A stretch of DNA of 55,274 nucleotides from assembly GCA_944333055.1 (NCBI GenBank), contig CALVKT010000028.1, positions 1 to 55,274 of the forward strand. Direction: 5' to 3'. The first letter of the stretch is position 1; each line of letters starts with the position of its first letter. Under the pieces are notes generated by a model. The model was not told where the DNA came from, made no database searches, and worked only from the letters and a program-made list of their open reading frames with translations. This DNA comes from an uncultured Clostridia bacterium (GTDB lineage Bacteria; Bacillota; Clostridia; Christensenellales; Aristaeellaceae). Position numbers and translations under genes: made by a program. This document shows, in pieces, positions 31,540-40,864 of this stretch.

Positions 31540-32214
31540 TCACCCGATCAGCCGCCAGAGCTCCCGCTCCGGCGCGCCGGGCAGCATGCGGCGCAGGTGG
31601 TCAAAGAGCAGCTCGCGGGATTCCTCCGGCTCATGCGCGTACACGCGCTGCACGAAGTCCGCGCCGAAGCGGTATTCCGGCGTCTCATAGCGCGCAATGC
31701 CCCAGCCGTAGGGCGCGCCGTCCTGCCTGCGGTCGTATTCAAAGTTGCTGACGACCGCGTCGCCCCGCATCTGCAGGCGGGTGATGGCCGCGTCAAACGG
31801 CTTTCGCCCGCCCGGACCGAAGGAAAGACGGCTGAGATCCCGGCTGAGCAGCGAGCGGCGTTCGCGCAGCACGTCGTAGACGCGCTTGTCCTCATAGCGC
31901 ACCAGCCCACCGGCGTAGCGGGCGTCGAAGTCCGTTCCCTCCCGGCGGCAGTTGGCGAACTCCGCATAGAGGTCGGGCATGATGTAGCCGGCCTTGCCGC
32001 CGAAGAATTTGCCGTAGGCCGCGCCGCTGCTGCGGATCACGGGGCCCTTCCACTCCCAAAAACCCTCGCCCTCGTCGGGGAACCAGTACGCCGGATCGAT
32101 GCACGCCTCGATGGAGAAGCCCGCAATCCGGCCCTCGAACGCGGGCAGCATGCCCATCTCTTCGATCAATGCGGACAGCTCCTGCGCGCTGTGGATCACC
32201 GGCAGCCGAACCAT
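31540..32214 (-). CDS. AlkZ-related protein (YcaQ-like glycosylase relative)
   Basis: 224 residues. Blocks such as RIAGFSIEACIDPAYWF, GPVIRSSGAAYGKFFGGKAGYIMPDLYAEFANCRR and YGWGIARYETPE match the small AlkZ-related proteins of Bacillota that are annotated by relation to DNA glycosylase AlkZ (YcaQ). Whether they have DNA glycosylase activity is unproven, and the conserved catalytic QxQ-type motif of AlkZ is not evident. GAGGAGGTGACGCG precedes ATG 32214. An AlkD-like protein is encoded elsewhere in this window, at 51172. Confidence 0.6.
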   Translation of the reverse strand: MVRLPVIHSAQELSALIEEMGMLPAFEGRIAGFSIEACIDPAYWFPDEGEGFWEWKGPVIRSSGAAYGKFFGGKAGYIMPDLYAEFANCRREGTDFDARYAGGLVRYEDKRVYDVLRERRSLLSRDLSRLSFGPGGRKPFDAAITRLQMRGDAVVSNFEYDRRQDGAPYGWGIARYETPEYRFGADFVQRVYAHEPEESRELLFDHLRRMLPGAPERELWRLIG

Positions 32215-32239
32215 CGCGTCACCTCCTCGCGTTTCCCGG

Positions 32240-32875
32240 TCATTCCACGAAGGAATGGCTCAGGATGTAGAACGCCTCCTGACCGGGCAGGCGCTTTTTC
32301 TCCATGGGCGCAAGCGCGTCGTCAAAGCGCCGGGCCGACGCCTCGTCCACGGCCATCGCCGGACTCTCGCGGTACACCCAGCGCTTGCCCGCCAGCGCGC
32401 CGGGCACGAGCTCGCGCACGAGCATCGCCGTGGGATGGCGTCCGTCCTCCAGCGAGACGCCGCAGCGCTTGCAGCAGACAAAGCCGCAGCCGACGTAGTA
32501 AGACGGATTGCCAAAGATCACGACCGCGTCGTAGCCCAGCGCGCGCGCCGCCTGAAGGGAATGCTCGATGAGCTGCCTGCCGTATCCGCGCCGCTGGCGC
32601 TCCGGCGCGATGCAGACCGGCCCGAACGTCAGCACCTCCTTCTGCGCGCCGCCCTCGCCCGCGAGCCGCGCCCGCGTGTAGAGGATGCTGCCCACCAGCG
32701 CGCCGTCCTCCTCGGCGACGAAGGCCAGCGGCGCGACGAAGTCCGCATGGCCGCGCATGACGTGCGCCAGATAGTGCTCGTAGCATCCCGGTTGATAGAC
32801 GTTGTAAAACGCGCGCCGGATCAGCGCCTCCACGGCGGCGTAGTCCTCCGGCGTCTCGCGGCGAATGGTCAGCAT
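32240..32875 (-). CDS. GNAT-family N-acetyltransferase
   Basis: 211 residues. GNAT fold: beta-strand block ADFVAPLAFVAEEDGALVGSILYTRAR, then the acetyl-CoA loop VCIAPERQRRGYGRQLIEHSLQAA (the RxxGxG/A motif), and ALGYDAVVIFGNPSYYVGCGFVCCKRCGV typical of the YhbS-like group. Substrate unknown; it could acetylate a protein or small amine. GGAGGAGATCGC precedes ATG 32875. It lies 25 bases upstream of the AlkZ-related gene on the same strand. Confidence 0.92.
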   Translation of the reverse strand: MLTIRRETPEDYAAVEALIRRAFYNVYQPGCYEHYLAHVMRGHADFVAPLAFVAEEDGALVGSILYTRARLAGEGGAQKEVLTFGPVCIAPERQRRGYGRQLIEHSLQAARALGYDAVVIFGNPSYYVGCGFVCCKRCGVSLEDGRHPTAMLVRELVPGALAGKRWVYRESPAMAVDEASARRFDDALAPMEKKRLPGQEAFYILSHSFVE

Positions 32876-32944
32876 GCGATCTCCTCCCGCTTTCTGATGC
32901 TCTCATCTTACCACGGCGCAGGGCGTTTGTAAACGCGTCAAAAG

Positions 32945-32976
32945 CGGAGGCGGGGATGCTTTTCCCCGCCTCCGCG
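32945..32976 (-). terminator. Rho-independent terminator after the DUF4340 gene
   Basis: GCGGAGGCGGGG (32945-32956) and CCCCGCCTCCGC (32965-32976); on the minus strand TTTTGACG follows the stem. Confidence 0.88.
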
Positions 32977-32980
32977 CGCA

Positions 32981-34249
32981 TTATCCGAGTTGCTTGAGCA
33001 TGCGAATGAGCTTGTCCACATCCTGCGCGGGCACCAGCATGCCGTGCGCATCGGTGATGGGCAGCAGGTAGGAATCCACGTCATACGCGTGGAACGACAG
33101 CGTCTGCGCCGCGCCCTCGCCGTCTGTGAGCTGCACGGTCAGCACCGTCTCGCCCGGCTCCTCCAGCGCGACGCGCGCCGTGCCCTCGATCGCGCCGAGC
33201 TGCTCCATGACGCTCTGCGCCGTCGTGGATTCGCTGTCCGCCGCGGTCAGCACGGCCTGGCCGCCTTCCCACGTGAACGCGGCCTCGCCCAGCTCCTCGG
33301 CGGTCATCGTCACGGGCTGCTTTTGCCAGAGCGTGTCGATGCTCGCCTCCAGCAGATCGTCCGCATCGTCCGCGTAGAACGTGTAGACCATGCGCGAATC
33401 CGGCAGCCGCGCGTAGCGGTCGGTCTCCGCGTTCTTGTCGCCCAGCAGCACCGTGCGCTCGGCGACATCGCCGCTGTAGAGCGTGACCGCCACGGCCTGC
33501 GCGTCGTCGAGCTTCCATTCGGCCAGCTCCTCGTCCGTCGCATCGGTGGTGATCAGCTCGCTCCACGCCAGATCCGTCGCCACAGAGACGAGCGACTTGA
33601 CCGCATCGCCGTCGAGCGCTTCGCCCGTCGCCGTGTCGCGCCACGCGTCCATCTCCTCGTCATACGTGACGTCCAGCGTGTCGCCCACGGTCAGACGCGT
33701 CGCCTGCGAGACGGCGGGCATCTCCTCCATCGTCGCCAGCTGCGCGAGCGACTTGTCAAACGCGTCGGCCAGCGATTCCTCGATCACGTAGACCGCGTCC
33801 CTGCCGGTGACGCGCACGTAATAGCCGTCCTCAAAGGGCGTGGCGTCGCCCATATCAAACGTCACCGTCTGCCCGTCTGCATCGGCCGCCGACACGGAGA
33901 AAGCCGGCTCATCCAGGCCGTAATCCGCCGGCTGACTCACGTCCGTCAGCTCCGTCGTCGCGCTCAATCCGGCGATCGTGTCCGCCAGATTCGCCAGCGC
34001 CGTCTGGTTCACCGGGAAATCCGCGTCCCCCTGACGCTGCCAGACATTCTCTCCCTTGATGAATGTGAACGTCTCGCCGTCCTGCGTCCAGGAGAGCGAA
34101 GCCACATCGGCGTCCTCCTGCCAGAGCGGGAATACGCCTTCCTGCTCGCTGACGCCATCCTCCTGTTCCTGCCCGCCCAGCCAGACGTAGCCGCCCAGCA
34201 GCACGCACAGCAGGCCCAGCAGCACAATCATCTTCTTGCCCCGTCTCAT
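32981..34249 (-). CDS. DUF4340-family secreted/anchored protein
   Basis: 422 residues. A single N-terminal transmembrane anchor (MIVLLGLLCVLLGGYVWLG) is followed by an extracellular acidic domain of repeated beta segments: VWQRQGDADFPVNQTALANLADTIAGL and YTFYADDADDLLEASIDTLWQK are DUF4340-like. Members are found next to GldG-type ABC genes; their function is not known. Start overlaps the GldG stop by four bases, and a terminator follows. No catalytic motif is seen. Confidence 0.85.
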   Translation of the reverse strand: MRRGKKMIVLLGLLCVLLGGYVWLGGQEQEDGVSEQEGVFPLWQEDADVASLSWTQDGETFTFIKGENVWQRQGDADFPVNQTALANLADTIAGLSATTELTDVSQPADYGLDEPAFSVSAADADGQTVTFDMGDATPFEDGYYVRVTGRDAVYVIEESLADAFDKSLAQLATMEEMPAVSQATRLTVGDTLDVTYDEEMDAWRDTATGEALDGDAVKSLVSVATDLAWSELITTDATDEELAEWKLDDAQAVAVTLYSGDVAERTVLLGDKNAETDRYARLPDSRMVYTFYADDADDLLEASIDTLWQKQPVTMTAEELGEAAFTWEGGQAVLTAADSESTTAQSVMEQLGAIEGTARVALEEPGETVLTVQLTDGEGAAQTLSFHAYDVDSYLLPITDAHGMLVPAQDVDKLIRMLKQLG

Positions 34250-35736
34250 CTGCGTTTCCTCCTCATCACGACGACGATGCCCGTCACAATCACCACGCCC
34301 GGAATCACGCCCAGCAGCACGATGCTCCAGAAGGAGCTCTGCGCCTGCGTCAGCGTCAGACCCGATTCATCCAGCGACTTGGCGCGGATGGAGATCGTCT
34401 CGGCGCGGTCGCACATCCAGTTCAGGCTGTTCATGAACAGGTCGCTGTTGGCGCCGGAGACCATGGCGTCGATCGATTCCGTCAGCAGCCCGGCGGACGC
34501 CACCCAGACCATGCGGCCCTCGCCGCGCTCGGACGCTGCGGCCACGGTGAACGGGCCCTCTGCATCGCCCTCTTCCTTCTCGGTGCTCGTCATCTCATAG
34601 CCGGATGCCTTGCTGTACGCGTCGTCCGACGTCTCAAGCAGCGCCGTCACCGTCGCCTCGCTGTCCTCCACCGTCTGGATAGGCTGCGCCAGCGGCAGCA
34701 GCACGTAGTATCCGCCCTCTATGAGCGGATCGCTGATCGCATGGGACTGCACCTCTGGCAGCAGGTAGTACGGATAGCGATTGACGTGCCGGCTGCGGTC
34801 GCCCTCGACGATCAGGCCCGTGCCCGCCGTCATGCCCATGTGCTGCGTCACGCGCAGCAGGTTCTCCATCTCGCCCGCCTCCATGTAGTCGGTGAGCAGC
34901 ACGATGCGCCCGCCGGCGTCCAGATAGCGGATGAGCATGTCGGCCTCCTCCGCGCTCAGGTCGCTCTGCGGGGTATGGATGACCACGGCCGAGGCATCCT
35001 CCGGCACGTCCTCGATCATCAGCAGGCTGAGCGTGCTCGTCTCCAGGTTGTCCCGCTCGATCAGCGTCGCGACGCTGCTGCTCAGCTCGCTCTCGCCGTG
35101 GCCGGTGAGCGTGTAAACGCGCGGGATGTCCTCGCTGGAGACGTAGTGGATCGCGTTGGTCAGCGCGTTCTCGCCGTCAAAGTCCGTGCTTATGGTGTAG
35201 TTGTAGGTGTAGTAGTCCATCTCATAGCTGCTCACGTAGATCTCGTCGTAGCCGACCAGCCGCACCTTGTCCCCACATTCCACGAGCACGCTGTTGGCGT
35301 ACAGGCGTTCGATATTCAGGTCGTAGTTGTCAAGGAACGTCGGCTTCTCGTTGGGATCGACGGTCTCCACGCGGATGTGGCTGCTCAGGTCCGCATAGCG
35401 CTCCAGCAGCCGCAGCACCGTCTCGTCCTCGCCGCCGCTCTGCGCCAGCAGGTAGAGCGTCACGTCCTGCGTCAGGCTGTTGGCCACGCGCCTGGTCTGA
35501 TCGCTGAGCGTGTAGAGGGATTGATCCGTCAGGTCGATCTGCGTCTTGTCGCTGGGCAGCGATGCCGCCATCAGGTTGAGCACCACCGCGATGGCGATCA
35601 CGATTGCCGCCGCGAACACGCTGTAGCTGCCCGCAAAAAAGCGCTTGCCAAACATCCGGCGCACGCGTTCCTTGAGCGGGCGCTTCTCGCGCTGCGGCCT
35701 TTCGGCCTTCTGTGCCCGATTCTTGCTCAGTCTCAT
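34246..35736 (-). CDS. GldG-like ABC-associated membrane protein
   Basis: 496 residues. After a basic N-terminus there is a transmembrane helix (FFAGSYSVFAAAIVIAIAVVLNLMAASLP), a large extracellular domain (LTDQSLYTLSDQTRRVANSLTQDVTLYLLAQ..., a GldG/DUF7088-type and then Gld-type region including GRIVLLTDYMEAGEMENLLRVTQHMG) and a C-terminal helix (FWSIVLLGVIPGVVIVTGIVVVMRRKRR). In Bacteroidota GldG works with GldA and GldF in gliding and transport. Here it is part of a Gram-positive ABC cluster. The ATG at 35736 is preferred over GTG 35745; it overlaps the permease stop. Confidence 0.87.
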   Translation of the reverse strand: MRLSKNRAQKAERPQREKRPLKERVRRMFGKRFFAGSYSVFAAAIVIAIAVVLNLMAASLPSDKTQIDLTDQSLYTLSDQTRRVANSLTQDVTLYLLAQSGGEDETVLRLLERYADLSSHIRVETVDPNEKPTFLDNYDLNIERLYANSVLVECGDKVRLVGYDEIYVSSYEMDYYTYNYTISTDFDGENALTNAIHYVSSEDIPRVYTLTGHGESELSSSVATLIERDNLETSTLSLLMIEDVPEDASAVVIHTPQSDLSAEEADMLIRYLDAGGRIVLLTDYMEAGEMENLLRVTQHMGMTAGTGLIVEGDRSRHVNRYPYYLLPEVQSHAISDPLIEGGYYVLLPLAQPIQTVEDSEATVTALLETSDDAYSKASGYEMTSTEKEEGDAEGPFTVAAASERGEGRMVWVASAGLLTESIDAMVSGANSDLFMNSLNWMCDRAETISIRAKSLDESGLTLTQAQSSFWSIVLLGVIPGVVIVTGIVVVMRRKRR

Positions 35737-36599
35737 TCGCTCCACCGCCTCTTCTCCATCGCCTGCACCGTCAGGAACAGGAACACCGCAATCATCGAGA
35801 CATAGTAGACGATGGCGGTCAGGTCAAATACGCCGCCGATAAAGCCGTAAAACCGGTCAAACACGCTCAGCTGCGCCATGATGGACGCAAAGAGCCCCTC
35901 GAACGCGGCGCTGTCAAACGCATAAGAGCCGATCAGCGCGCCCATGCCCGCAATCGCCACGGCGAAGGCGACGATGGGGTTTTTGGAAAACACGTAGAGG
36001 ATGACGGCAAAGACCAGCACGAGCGCGCACAGCGCCATCAGCGACGCGGCGGCCTCGCCGGAGACGAACTCCGCCAGGCTGCCCATGAAGAAGAGCAGCA
36101 GCACGGCGACCAGCGTCAGCACGGCGGAGGCGACCTGGTTCTCCGTCATCGAGGAGATGAACAGGCCCACGGAGAGCAGGCAGGCGCCCAGCATGAAGAA
36201 GGCCAGCAGCGCGCCGTAGGCAGTGGGCAGCGAGACCGCGCCGAACTGCGAGAGGATCAGCGGATAGAGCCCCATGATCGCCACGGGGACGGCCAGCACC
36301 GTCACCATCGCCAGATACTTGCCCATGACCACGGCGCTCATGGACACCGGCAGCGCGTAGAGCAGCTGATCGGTCTTCTGCCTGCGCTCCTCGGCAAACG
36401 AGCGCATGGTCAGGATCGGCACGCCGATCAGGTAGATGAACGAGATGGCATCCAGCACGTATTCAAACCTGGCATACATGCCGCTGAGGTTGTAGGCCAT
36501 GGTGTAGATGCCGGCAAAGATCAGCACGAACGCCGTGAACAGGTAGCCCATCATGCCCTTGAAGTAGCTGTTCAGCTCCTTCTGATAGATCGCCATCAT
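35733..36599 (-). CDS. ABC transporter permease, ABC-2/GldF-like
   Basis: 288 residues with six transmembrane helices in the ABC-2 arrangement: YLFTAFVLIFAGIYTMAY, FIYLIGVPILTMRSFAEERRQKTDQLLYALP with its cytoplasmic coupling segment, and MVTVLAVPVAIMGLYPLIL onward. Probably pairs with the ATPase at 36596 and the GldG-like gene. GGAGGTGG precedes the ATGs at 36599/36596, which overlap the ATPase stop by four bases. Confidence 0.92.
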   Translation of the reverse strand: MMAIYQKELNSYFKGMMGYLFTAFVLIFAGIYTMAYNLSGMYARFEYVLDAISFIYLIGVPILTMRSFAEERRQKTDQLLYALPVSMSAVVMGKYLAMVTVLAVPVAIMGLYPLILSQFGAVSLPTAYGALLAFFMLGACLLSVGLFISSMTENQVASAVLTLVAVLLLFFMGSLAEFVSGEAAASLMALCALVLVFAVILYVFSKNPIVAFAVAIAGMGALIGSYAFDSAAFEGLFASIMAQLSVFDRFYGFIGGVFDLTAIVYYVSMIAVFLFLTVQAMEKRRWSE

Positions 36600-37591
36600 G
36601 CGCCTTCCACCTCCTGTCCGCCCTGCTTCTCATCCGGCTTTTCCGCCGCGTCGCCCGCATCGTCGGCCTGCGTCAGCTCCAGGAACACGTCCTCAAGCGT
36701 CGCGCGGTCGCGGCGCATCTCCAGAATCGGCAATCCCAGCTCCGCGAAGCGGAAGAAGAGCGTCTCGCGCAGGTCTTCGCCGTTTCGGGCGGTGAGGGTC
36801 ACGCAGGTCGTGCCGTCCTCGCCCGCGGCATACTCGGCGTGCTCGACGCCCTCCATGCCCCACAGCGCGCCGCGCACCTGCTGATCCGTCGCCTTGACCA
36901 GCAGCACGAGGCGCGCGCCGCCCTTCATCAGGCCGGTCAGGTTTTCCGCCGTGTCGCTGGCGATGAGGCGGCCGTGCGCGATGATCATGATGTGATCGCA
37001 CACCGCCTGCACCTCGCTGAGGATGTGGCTGGAGAGCACGATCGTGTGATCCTTGCCGAGGCTGCGGATCAGCTCGCGGATCTCGATGATCTGCGCCGGG
37101 TCCAGGCCGACCGTCGGCTCGTCGAGGATGATCACCTGCGGGTTGCCCAGCAGCGCCTGCGCGATGCCCACGCGCTGGCGATAGCCCTTGGAGAGGTTGG
37201 CGATGAGGCGGTCCTTCACATCGTGCAGGCGGGTCTTGTCCATGACCATGCGCAGCTGCGCGTCCCAGTCCTTGCGCTTGACGCCCTTGGCCTGCAGCAC
37301 GAAGCGCAGGTATTCGCCGGCAGTCATGTCCGTGTACAGCGGCGGAATCTCCGGCAGGTAGCCGATGCAGGCCTTCGCCTCCATCGGGTGATCCTGCACG
37401 TCGTAGCCGTTCACCTTCACCTCGCCCTGCGTCGCGCCCAGGCAGCCGGTGATGATGTTCATCGTCGTGGACTTGCCCGCGCCGTTGGGGCCGAGGAAGC
37501 CGTAGATCTGGCCCGGCTCGATGGTGAAGGTCAAATCGGACACGGCAGTATGCCCGCCGTATCGCTTCGTCAGATGGCTGACTTCAATCAC
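36596..37591 (-). CDS. ABC transporter ATPase, GldA-like
   Basis: 331 residues: Walker A GPNGAGKSTTMN, signature LSKGYRQRV, Walker B VIILDEPT, switch SSHILSEV, and a 100-residue C-terminal extension with a charged tail. Starts at a rare GTG (37591), with AAGGAG ten bases upstream. This is the first gene of the four-gene operon to 32981 (with permease, GldG-like, DUF4340-like), directly after the terminator of the other ABC set. Confidence 0.93.
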   Translation of the reverse strand: MIEVSHLTKRYGGHTAVSDLTFTIEPGQIYGFLGPNGAGKSTTMNIITGCLGATQGEVKVNGYDVQDHPMEAKACIGYLPEIPPLYTDMTAGEYLRFVLQAKGVKRKDWDAQLRMVMDKTRLHDVKDRLIANLSKGYRQRVGIAQALLGNPQVIILDEPTVGLDPAQIIEIRELIRSLGKDHTIVLSSHILSEVQAVCDHIMIIAHGRLIASDTAENLTGLMKGGARLVLLVKATDQQVRGALWGMEGVEHAEYAAGEDGTTCVTLTARNGEDLRETLFFRFAELGLPILEMRRDRATLEDVFLELTQADDAGDAAEKPDEKQGGQEVEGA

Positions 37592-37648
37592 GTTTCATAA
37601 ACTCCTTTCCAAATGGACTTTTGGATCTCAAGGAAGCGCGCAAAATCC

Positions 37649-37696
37649 CCACCCGGCCGGCAACACAGAGGGGGAGAAAAATTGCCGGCCGGATGG
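37649..37696 (-). terminator. Rho-independent terminator between the two ABC operons
   Basis: CCACCCGGCCGGCAA (37649-37663) and TTGCCGGCCGGATGG (37682-37696) pair over 14-15 bp with one G:T. On the minus strand a T-rich run follows (ATTTTGCG). Confidence 0.8.
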
Positions 37697-37713
37697 GCCC
37701 TGATGCGGTCGGG

Positions 37714-38703
37714 CTACGCCCGGATTTCCTGCCGCATAAAGGAGATGTACGCGGCGGTGAAGGCCGCCATGGTCAGCGCGAGCATGCACGTGAGATGCGG
37801 CCAGACGAGCAGCACGCTCTGATCAAACGTGAGGTAGCTCGCCAGCGCGCCGGAAAGCGACGCCTGCGTGGCGATGCCGATCGTGCGGACGTTGGGATTG
37901 AGCAGCGTCGAGACCGCCTCACAGTAGAGATAGTAGGGAGAGAATCGGTTGAGCGTCGTCTCCAGCTCGTAGTTGTCCAGCATGTTGGCAAAGCCCATGA
38001 TGCCGTCGATGGGATAGACGAGGTTGGCGATCACGCTGGCGATCATCGTGGCGAACATCGTCAGGAAGATCCACGCGGCGATGACAATCAGCGCCGATGT
38101 CGCCGTGTGCCGGCAGAGCACCGAGCAGAGCATGGCCAGCGCCATCCACAGCGCCGTGTACACCACGGTGTAGAGCAGATAGACGGCCAGGCGCGCCACT
38201 TCCTCGCCGCTGGGCGGCACACCGATGCACACCAGGCCCAGCGCGCCGACGCCGATGCCCAGCGTGAAGATCATCAGGGCGATGACGGTCAGCCCGGCCA
38301 GAAACTTGGCCACGATCACCGAATCGCGGTAGATCGGCTGGGAGATCAGGCGGCTCATCGTGCCCTGCATGCGTTCGCGGTTGATCGCGTCAAACCCGAG
38401 CGCCAGCCCCGCGACCGGCGCCAGATACGCCAGGAACGAGGCGAAGGACGGGATGGAATTGGCGGAAGCCGTGTAGAGCTTGAGGAAGATGAACTCGCTG
38501 CTCTCGCTCACCGCGTCGGCGATGCCCGAAAGCGCGCCGTAGAGGCCGGCCAGGCTGGTCAAGCCCAGCAGCGCGAAGATCAGCACGAACCGCGCGCTGC
38601 GCAGGTGATCGGCGAGTTCCTTGCGGTAGAGCGTGACCAGACCGCGCGTGCGCGTCTCATCCCTTTGCCCGTTTTCTCTTGTCCGCGTGAGAGTTTGCTG
38701 CAT
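37714..38703 (-). CDS. ABC transporter permease, ABC-2 type
   Basis: 329 residues. A cytoplasmic N-terminus with a Lys/Arg-rich amphipathic helix, then about six transmembrane helices (ARFVLIFALLGLTSLAGLYGALSGI, FLAYLAPVAGLALGFDAINRERMQGTMSRLISQPIYRDSVI with the coupling loop, and so on). The ATG at 38703 is preferred over ATG 38754, since AGGTGAG is correctly placed before it; the start lies 47 bases inside the ATPase gene. Third gene of the NEW3-ATPase-permease operon. Confidence 0.9.
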   Translation of the reverse strand: MQQTLTRTRENGQRDETRTRGLVTLYRKELADHLRSARFVLIFALLGLTSLAGLYGALSGIADAVSESSEFIFLKLYTASANSIPSFASFLAYLAPVAGLALGFDAINRERMQGTMSRLISQPIYRDSVIVAKFLAGLTVIALMIFTLGIGVGALGLVCIGVPPSGEEVARLAVYLLYTVVYTALWMALAMLCSVLCRHTATSALIVIAAWIFLTMFATMIASVIANLVYPIDGIMGFANMLDNYELETTLNRFSPYYLYCEAVSTLLNPNVRTIGIATQASLSGALASYLTFDQSVLLVWPHLTCMLALTMAAFTAAYISFMRQEIRA

Positions 38704-39643
38704 GATGCTCACCTGCCTTTTCAAAGTACCTGCTGTAGATTTCATCCAGATCACCGCCGCGCCGGCGCAGGTGGCGCAGCTTCATGCCCGAATCCGTCAG
38801 CCGGGCGACGATCGCATCGCACATGTCCTCGCGCGTGTGCACGACCACCGTGTCCCCATCCTCCTGGGTGACGGAGAGCACGCCGTCCATCTGCGCGAGC
38901 ATCCGGCACAGCGGCGCGCCGCCGGGCTGCGCGCGAATCTCCAGGCGGCATCCGTTCTCCTGCTCCATCTGCCTGCCCAGCTCCTCAATCGAGCCGCAGG
39001 CGACGATCTTGCCCGCCACGAAGATGCCCACCCGGTCGCAGATCTGCTGAATCTGATGGAGCTGATGGGAGGAGATGAGGATCGTCTTGCCGTCGCGCTC
39101 GGAGAGCGCGCGAATCAGCGTCATCAGCTCGCGCATGCCCTCCGGATCGATGCCGTTTGTCGGCTCGTCCATGATCAGCACGCTCGGATCCTTCATCAAG
39201 ATGTCCGCGATGCCCAGGCGCTGCTTCATGCCCTTGGAATACGCGCCCGTCTTCTTGTCCGCCGCCTGCGCCATGCCCACGCGCTTAAGCAGCTCGTCGA
39301 TGCGCGCCTCCAGCGCCGCGCCGGACAGGCCGTTCATCCTGCCGGTCATGCGCAGGTTTTCGCGCCCGGTCATGTCCGGGTAAAAGCCCATGTTGTCCGG
39401 CAGATAGCCCACGAAGCGCTTCACCCGAATGGGGTTGCGCGTGCAGTCCACCCCGGCGATCTGCGCGCTGCCTTCGGACGGCTCCGTCAGGCCCAGCAGC
39501 ATCAGCGTCGTTGTCGTCTTGCCCGCGCCGTTGGGCCCCAGCAGGCCGAAGACCTCGCCCGGCTCGATGGACAGCGTCAGATGATCGACCGCCGTGAACG
39601 CGCCGTATCGCTTGGTCAGCCCTTTCGTCTCGATGATGCCCAT
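38657..39643 (-). CDS. ABC transporter ATPase
   Basis: 328 residues: GPNGAGKTTTTLML, YSKGMKQRLG, VLIMDEPTNG, SSHQLHQIQQ; then a C-terminal domain typical of GldA/BcrA-type ATPases (DTVVVHTREDMCDAI). Overlaps the permease start by 47 bases, and its start is three bases from the stop of the NEW3 gene, so the three are tightly coupled. Paralogue of the ATPase at 36596. Confidence 0.93.
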   Translation of the reverse strand: MGIIETKGLTKRYGAFTAVDHLTLSIEPGEVFGLLGPNGAGKTTTTLMLLGLTEPSEGSAQIAGVDCTRNPIRVKRFVGYLPDNMGFYPDMTGRENLRMTGRMNGLSGAALEARIDELLKRVGMAQAADKKTGAYSKGMKQRLGIADILMKDPSVLIMDEPTNGIDPEGMRELMTLIRALSERDGKTILISSHQLHQIQQICDRVGIFVAGKIVACGSIEELGRQMEQENGCRLEIRAQPGGAPLCRMLAQMDGVLSVTQEDGDTVVVHTREDMCDAIVARLTDSGMKLRHLRRRGGDLDEIYSRYFEKAGEHHAANSHADKRKRAKG

Positions 39644-39645
39644 CC

Positions 39646-40830
39646 TCAGCGCCTCCCGTACTTGCGCATGATGGCGGCCAGCGCCACGGCCAGCAGCACG
39701 ATGATCACCACGCCCGTCACGCCCCAGACCGTCTCGGTCTTGACCGTGATGCGCAGCTCGATCTGATCGGACGCCGTGCCGCTGCTCGCCTTGAGCGTCG
39801 TCACGTAGTCGCCGGACATCGCTTCCTCGCCGGGCGTGATGTAGGCCGTCGTCTCCACGGTCGCGCCCGCCTCGATCACATCGATGGTCTCCGTCTCATA
39901 GCGCACGTTCCAGTCGCTGGGCGCGCTGCTGGTCAGGTTCACGTTCGTCAGCGCCGTGTTGCCCGTGTTGGTGAGCGTCACCTGCACGGCGCTCTCCTTG
40001 TTCGCGTACGCGTCCAGGCTCAGGCGGCCGCTGGGCGTGGACATCTCCATGGCGTAGGAGCCGGTGATCGTCACCTTCAGCTCGACGCTCATCTTCTCTG
40101 CGGCGGAAGTCGCCGTGCAGGTGATCGTATACTCGCCCGCCTCCACGTTCTCAGGCGGCGTCACGCTGATGTCCAGGCCCTGCGTCTTGCGCGCCTCCAC
40201 GTCCAGGCCCGCGACCTTCGTGCTCTCATCGGCGGGCATGAAGCTCACCTGCCAGCCCGTGGGCGCGTTGGCCGAGAAGGAATAGGACTGCGTGGAGAGC
40301 ATGTTGTTGATCAACGTCGCGTCAAAGCTGAACTGCGTGTCCGAGTCGCCCTCCTGGGAGGGATACTCCACCTCAAAGCTGCTCTCGCCCACCTCCTGCG
40401 CGTCGATGCGCAGGGCAAGGGTCATCTCGTCCTCATAGCCGTCGCCCTGCGCGCGCAGCGTCACCTCGTATTCGCCGTCCGCCGCGTCCGCCGGGATGTC
40501 CAGCGCGAAGTCGACGCCGGTGTTCGCTTCCTCGTCCTTGACGTGGACGACGCCCACCTGCTTGCTGCTGGCGCTGAAGGAGCCCGTCCAGCCCTCCGGT
40601 ATCTCCTCGATGGACAGCGCGACATCCTGCGAGCGGCCGCTCCGGTTGTCGATGTCCAGATCGAACGTCAGGCTGTCGCCCGCCTTGACCACCATCGAGG
40701 GGTACTGCGTGCTCAGCTCGATGCGCGCCTCCTGCGCCTCCGCCTGCGTCGCCTCCGCCATCGCACTGCCCGTCAGCAGCGTCATCGCCAGCAGGACAGC
40801 CCAACCTTTTACAATCGTACTTCTTTTCAT
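39646..40830 (-). CDS. NEW3-domain secreted, membrane-anchored protein
   Basis: 394 residues. A signal peptide (GWAVLLAMTLLTGSAMAEA), three to four beta-sandwich NEW3/COG1470-like units (MVVKAGDSLTFDLDIDNRSGRSQDVALSIEEIPEGW and later repeats with PxGW/SDW ends), and a C-terminal transmembrane helix (WGVTGVVIIVLLAVALAAIMRKYGRR). Such proteins bind the outside of ABC systems in archaea and Bacillota, perhaps delivering or recognising exported polymers. AAGGAG precedes ATG 40830. First gene of its operon; a large inverted repeat lies in its upstream region. Confidence 0.88.
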   Translation of the reverse strand: MKRSTIVKGWAVLLAMTLLTGSAMAEATQAEAQEARIELSTQYPSMVVKAGDSLTFDLDIDNRSGRSQDVALSIEEIPEGWTGSFSASSKQVGVVHVKDEEANTGVDFALDIPADAADGEYEVTLRAQGDGYEDEMTLALRIDAQEVGESSFEVEYPSQEGDSDTQFSFDATLINNMLSTQSYSFSANAPTGWQVSFMPADESTKVAGLDVEARKTQGLDISVTPPENVEAGEYTITCTATSAAEKMSVELKVTITGSYAMEMSTPSGRLSLDAYANKESAVQVTLTNTGNTALTNVNLTSSAPSDWNVRYETETIDVIEAGATVETTAYITPGEEAMSGDYVTTLKASSGTASDQIELRITVKTETVWGVTGVVIIVLLAVALAAIMRKYGRR

Positions 40831-40864
40831 CGCCAGCACTCCTTGCTTTATGGTATGGGCGAAG

